Part shown: positions 60,093 through 64,000 of the stretch, one piece after another
Layout of the letters: every line of letters begins with the position of its first letter
Numbering within the stretch: position 1 is the stretch's first letter
Source of the DNA: Parabacteroides chongii
GTDB lineage: Bacteria; Bacteroidota; Bacteroidia; Bacteroidales; Tannerellaceae
DNA length: 64,000 nt
Assembly (NCBI RefSeq): GCF_029581355.1
Contig: NZ_CP120849.1
Location: 3,256,501 to 3,320,500, forward strand
Reading direction: 5' to 3'
Position numbers and translations under genes: made by a program
Notes under the pieces: generated by a model
What the model saw: the letters and a program-made list of their open reading frames with translations, nothing else
Database searches by the model: none
Told to the model about the DNA's origin: nothing

Positions 60093-61631
60093 ATGGCTGT
60101 GTATATAATCATATCATCAATTGTGGCTCTCCTGATAGGAGGGTTGTTGACATGGTTGAGCATGCGTTTTCTTCTGAAGTCGAGGTACGATTCCGTGCTG
60201 AGGGAAGCTGAGAAGGAAGCAGAAGTGATCAAGAAAAACAAATTGCTGGAAGTAAAGGAGAAATTTCTTCACCTGAAAGCAGATTTGGAGAAACAAGTAT
60301 CGGCAAGGAATGCAAAGATTCAGTCTGCCGAAGGTAAGTTGAAACAACGTGAACTGACATTAAACCAGCGTCAGGAAGATTTGCAGCGTAAAAACTGCGA
60401 AATAGATGCGGTAAAGGAGAATCTGGCTAACCAGCTGGAACTGGTAGATCGTAAAAAGCAGGATCTGGAAAAACTTCATCAGAGAGAGATCGAACAGTTG
60501 GAAGCTCTTTCTGGTCTTTCTGCCGACGAAGCAAAAGAACGTTTGATCGAATCGTTGAAAGACGAAGCCAAATCGGAAGCTACTTCTTATATCAATGAGA
60601 TCATGGAAGAAGCAAAGATGACGGCTAATAAAGAAGCGAAGAAGATCGTTATCCAGTCTATCCAGCGTGTCGCGACTGAAACGGCGATTGAAAACTCAAT
60701 CACTGTATTCCATATCGAATCGGACGAGATCAAAGGCCGTATCATCGGTCGTGAAGGTCGTAACATCCGCGCACTGGAAGCTGCTACCGGTATTGAGATC
60801 GTGGTGGACGATACTCCTGAAGCAATCGTGCTTTCCGGATTCGATCCTGTCCGTCGTGAAATAGCCCGTTTGGCATTGCACCAGTTGGTACAGGACGGAC
60901 GTATTCACCCGGCACGTATCGAAGAAGTGGTGACTAAAGTGAAAAAGCAGGTGGAAGACGAAGTGGTTGAAACAGGTAAACGTACCGTGATCGACCTGGG
61001 GGTTCATGGATTGCATCCTGAACTGATCCGTATGATCGGTAAGATGAAATATCGTTCTTCTTATGGTCAGAACCTGTTGCAGCATGCTCGTGAAACAGCC
61101 AACCTTTGTGCTGTGATGGCTTCTGAGCTGGGACTGAACCCGAAGAAAGCAAAACGTGCAGGCCTGTTACATGATATAGGTAAAGTGCCTGATGACGAAC
61201 CGGAATTGCCGCACGCAATCCTGGGTATGAAGCTTTGCGAGAAATATAAGGAAAAACCGGATATTTGCAATGCGGTAGGTGCTCACCACGATGAGATCGA
61301 GATGCAGACGCTGTTGGCTCCGATCGTTCAGGTATGTGATGCTATCTCCGGTGCTCGTCCGGGTGCCCGTCGTGAGATCGTAGAAGCTTATATCAAACGT
61401 TTGAATGATCTGGAACAATTGGCGCTGTCTTATCCGGGTGTTGTGAAGACCTATGCTATTCAGGCTGGTCGTGAGCTTCGCGTAATCGTAGGAGCGGATA
61501 AGATCGACGATAAGGATACGGAAAATCTGTCAAACGAAATAGCAAAGAAGATCCAGGACGAAATGACTTATCCGGGTCAGGTGAAGATAACGGTTATCCG
61601 TGAAACACGTGCTGTAAGTTATGCGAAATAA
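60093..61631 (+). CDS. rny: Ribonuclease Y
   Basis: A 512-residue membrane-anchored endoribonuclease that starts mRNA decay. One N-terminal transmembrane helix ([20 protein letters not shown]), a long charged coiled coil (about 25-195), a KH domain with [20 protein letters not shown], and an HD domain with [17 protein letters not shown] and [15 protein letters not shown]. Length matches the family. It has a gap of 107 bases upstream and a strong terminator downstream. Codon bias is consistent with good expression. Confidence 0.97.
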   Translation: MAVYIIISSIVALLIGGLLTWLSMRFLLKSRYDSVLREAEKEAEVIKKNKLLEVKEKFLHLKADLEKQVSARNAKIQSAEGKLKQRELTLNQRQEDLQRKNCEIDAVKENLANQLELVDRKKQDLEKLHQREIEQLEALSGLSADEAKERLIESLKDEAKSEATSYINEIMEEAKMTANKEAKKIVIQSIQRVATETAIENSITVFHIESDEIKGRIIGREGRNIRALEAATGIEIVVDDTPEAIVLSGFDPVRREIARLALHQLVQDGRIHPARIEEVVTKVKKQVEDEVVETGKRTVIDLGVHGLHPELIRMIGKMKYRSSYGQNLLQHARETANLCAVMASELGLNPKKAKRAGLLHDIGKVPDDEPELPHAILGMKLCEKYKEKPDICNAVGAHHDEIEMQTLLAPIVQVCDAISGARPGARREIVEAYIKRLNDLEQLALSYPGVVKTYAIQAGRELRVIVGADKIDDKDTENLSNEIAKKIQDEMTYPGQVKITVIRETRAVSYAK

Positions 61632-61664
61632 GCGTATATAATTAAGTAAATTATAATTCAATAA

Positions 61665-61694
61665 AAAAAGGCAGATCGGAAGATCTGCCTTTTT
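61665..61694 (+). terminator. Bidirectional terminator between rny and the sulfatase gene
   Basis: Perfect 13-bp stem AAAAAGGCAGATC/GATCTGCCTTTTT with a GGAA tetraloop and runs of A and T on either side, serving both convergent genes. Confidence 0.9.
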
Positions 61695-61711
61695 ATTTCT
61701 GCCTGTTTAGG

Positions 61712-63556
61712 TTACCGGTTACCCAGGTCGTCGTATAGTGTTTGTAGCAGAACTTTTCCTTTATTCAGGCGTTCGTTGCTGTTCTCTGCCGGGCTTTCGA
61801 TCAGTGGTTTGTTACTCTCGTTGTCATATACGGAGATACCTGTGCTGTTGATGAATCCGAACCCGTTCGGGAATGTATAGAATGCATATTCCGGGTATCC
61901 GGGAGCCAGTATGTCGCGGCTGAATGTGAAGGAATCGTGAGGTAAGTTCAGTTGGCTTAGCAATGTCGCTGCCAGGTCTGTCTGATTGGCATATGTGTCG
62001 ATGATTGCAGGTTCTTTGATTGTACCGCCCAGCCAGATCATCGGGATATGGAAGCGTCGGGGTTCATAGTCCGTTAACGATGCAGGATAACGGTAGCCGT
62101 GGTCGGAAACCAATACGACCAAGGTGTTTTTCCAGACGGGTAATTCCTTTAGCTGGCCGATGAAACTGCCGATACAGCTATCGGTGAAAGCCATCGAGTT
62201 GAGATACGGGTCTTCCAGGTGATGGTAGGGCACTTCGAATGGTTCGTGGCTGCTCAATGTCAGGAAGGTACTGAGCCACGGTGTCTTTTCGTCTCTTTCC
62301 CGGATCGATTCGTACAGGTGGGTAAAGGTTATATTGTCATTGGCTCCCCATTTGCTTAACCTGCTGGAAAGCGGGAAATCACGGTCGGCAGTTATTTGGC
62401 TGTACCCGGAGCTGAAGAAATAACTTTGCATATTGGTGAAGTTGATATCTCCGCCATAAAGCATATCGGCTGTATATCCCTGTTCACCCAGGCTTTTGGC
62501 AATGGACGGGAGTGTCTGGCTTTTGGCGGGATACTTCATGATAGAAGTGGTCGGTTGTGCCAAATAGCCATTCAGTACGGATACTATTCCCCGGTCGGTA
62601 CGGAAAGAATTGGCATACATATTCGTGAAAGTGATTCCTTCCTGGCTTAGTTTGTTGAGGTTGGGAGTGATTCCGGGTTCACCGCCTACTGCTTCGATAG
62701 CATTTGCTGTAAAACTTTCCATCAGAATAATCAGGATATTGGGGCGATCGGTTGTCAGTAAAGATCGCTTTTCTGCATTTCCGGGCAATGTGTCGTTGGT
62801 TTGCGTTAAGGCTGTATATCGTTCCTGTCTCTCTTCTTCGGGAAAGAAATTGAACTGGGCTGCAAAATCCTGCTGTTTGCTCAATGACGCAAGCAAGCTG
62901 AAAGCCGGATTGATTGCTGAATGGTTCAGGAATTGATTCTTACTGAAATAAACCATGCCGACATTGGCGGTAGAAGTCGTTACACCTCCCCGGATCGGGA
63001 TGAATAGTATGCCTCCCAACAGGAGAACGATCATTGTCCCTCCTAATCTGCTGCGGACAGGGGTTGCAGGGAATAGCGGAATAATAAAGCGTTTGAATAC
63101 CCAAAATATTCCATATGCATATATAAGGAATAGCAGAAACTGCAGAAAGAAGGTTCCGACAGGAACGCTTGCCATCGCATCAGCCGGAGATTGCAGGTAG
63201 AAGAATAATGTGGCATCCAGCCGGAAGCCCCAATATCCGTAAAGTGCCACGTCGACAGCAAAGATCGCTGCGATCAGAAGTGCTGCAACCCCAAAATATC
63301 CTTTCAGAAATTTCTGATAGAATGCTCCCGGCAACCAGATGGAGATCAATATACAAAGTAGAGGAATAGCAGTCAGATATCCCGAAACCGTACAGTCAAG
63401 CAATAAACCATGTGTGATTACCTTAAGGTAATCGGTTAGCGAACACCCGTTCGCTAAGGCGTGGTGATATAAAATGAAGACCGGCTTTTGAATTGCAAGG
63501 ATCGGAAGCCAGCAAAAAAATACTGTCAGAATAAATAATAACCGTTTTTTCATCAC
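61712..63556 (-). CDS. LtaS-family membrane sulfatase/phosphotransferase
   Basis: A 614-residue membrane enzyme with five N-terminal transmembrane helices (first LFILTVFFCWLPILAI) and a periplasmic alkaline-phosphatase-fold domain from DRPNILIILMESFTANAIEA. The catalytic threonine is probably in ANSFRTDRGIVSVLNG; metal residues include LVVLVSDHGYRYP and the His of TLSSHEPFEVPYHH. Gram-negative members move phosphoethanolamine or phosphoglycerol groups onto surface glycans; the acceptor here is unknown. It starts 61 bases after the ABC-F stop, with a terminator in between. Confidence 0.88.
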   Translation of the reverse strand: MMKKRLLFILTVFFCWLPILAIQKPVFILYHHALANGCSLTDYLKVITHGLLLDCTVSGYLTAIPLLCILISIWLPGAFYQKFLKGYFGVAALLIAAIFAVDVALYGYWGFRLDATLFFYLQSPADAMASVPVGTFFLQFLLFLIYAYGIFWVFKRFIIPLFPATPVRSRLGGTMIVLLLGGILFIPIRGGVTTSTANVGMVYFSKNQFLNHSAINPAFSLLASLSKQQDFAAQFNFFPEEERQERYTALTQTNDTLPGNAEKRSLLTTDRPNILIILMESFTANAIEAVGGEPGITPNLNKLSQEGITFTNMYANSFRTDRGIVSVLNGYLAQPTTSIMKYPAKSQTLPSIAKSLGEQGYTADMLYGGDINFTNMQSYFFSSGYSQITADRDFPLSSRLSKWGANDNITFTHLYESIRERDEKTPWLSTFLTLSSHEPFEVPYHHLEDPYLNSMAFTDSCIGSFIGQLKELPVWKNTLVVLVSDHGYRYPASLTDYEPRRFHIPMIWLGGTIKEPAIIDTYANQTDLAATLLSQLNLPHDSFTFSRDILAPGYPEYAFYTFPNGFGFINSTGISVYDNESNKPLIESPAENSNERLNKGKVLLQTLYDDLGNR

Positions 63557-63587
63557 TCTGTCTATTTGGGTGTAGTATAAAATAAAG

Positions 63588-63612
63588 AAGGGCGACTGTT
63601 ACAGCCGCCCTT
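63588..63612 (-). terminator. Terminator of the ABC-F gene
   Basis: AAGGGCG and CGCCCTT with CTGT/ACAG extension (one mismatch) just past the stop; the minus-strand tail is CTTTATTTTA. Confidence 0.75.
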
Positions 63613-63617
63613 TATAA

Positions 63618-64000
<383 letters not shown>

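Overview
The window looks like chromosome from a gut-type Bacteroidales, most likely Parabacteroides or a close relative. The evidence is a SusC/SusD pair controlled by an ECF sigma/FecR pair, several protein families I know mainly from Bacteroidales (DUF3256, DUF3244, DUF4831, DUF4923, PepSY-like), the Bacteroidetes promoter pattern (TTTG, about 19 bases, TAnnTTTG) upstream of housekeeping genes, and an absence of Shine-Dalgarno sequences. The genus is an inference. I saw no tRNA, rRNA, complete IS element, prophage or CRISPR array.

Layout. 1-10.6 kb: a compact polysaccharide-utilisation-type locus with a GH2 enzyme, SusD, SusC and FecR on the minus strand and a divergent ECF sigma factor. 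10.6-24.9 kb: mixed core genes, including a NahK-like sugar kinase, ribosomal protein L31 type B, class II aldolase, a drug-type MFS pump, a zinc peptidase, a Pif1-like helicase, an AspT/YidE-type antiporter, TruA, a DMT transporter and DUF proteins. 25-29 kb: an OmpR-type two-component pair with three secreted PepSY-like proteins. 29-31.5 kb: a second ECF sigma operon (sigma, membrane anti-sigma candidate, two exported proteins). 31.5-33.1 kb: a repeat-rich gap of nearly 900 bases, a DUF1232 gene and the 3' remnant of a zeta-toxin-like gene. 33.2-38.7 kb: a complete biotin operon in transcription order bioB-bioA-bioF-bioG-bioC-bioD, preceded by a short ORF whose end forms part of a terminator hairpin. 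39.1-46.0 kb: a POT peptide transporter, two DUF proteins, a TPR membrane regulator and the NAD(P)HX repair enzyme. 46.2-54.9 kb: a histidine kinase and sigma-54 activator divergent from two tandem MacB/FtsX-type permeases and their ATPase. 55-64 kb: housekeeping genes hpt, adk, obg, pgeF, a B3/B4 protein, a small wHTH protein, a coiled-coil protein, zapA, rny, an LtaS-like sulfatase and the start-truncated end of an ABC-F gene.

How parts work together. The first ECF sigma/FecR pair should respond to ligand passing through the STN-bearing SusC receptor and switch on susC, susD and the GH2 gene. The bio operon makes pimeloyl-ACP by the BioC/BioG route and then biotin by BioF-BioA-BioD-BioB. 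The kinase/sigma-54 activator pair probably controls the divergent ABC genes: a sigma-54-like -24/-12 element lies 40 bases upstream of the first permease start, with a large inverted repeat 50-95 bases further upstream.

The most unusual signal is in the gaps. Five intergenic stretches carry short arrays with a repeat period of 21-23 bp, about two helical turns. The array cores, mostly palindromic, differ from array to array (TCGACG, CGTTTAAAACG, CCCGGG, GCATGC, TACGATATCGTA). Separate families of 7-bp and 9-bp repeats and GC-rich palindromes occupy other gaps.
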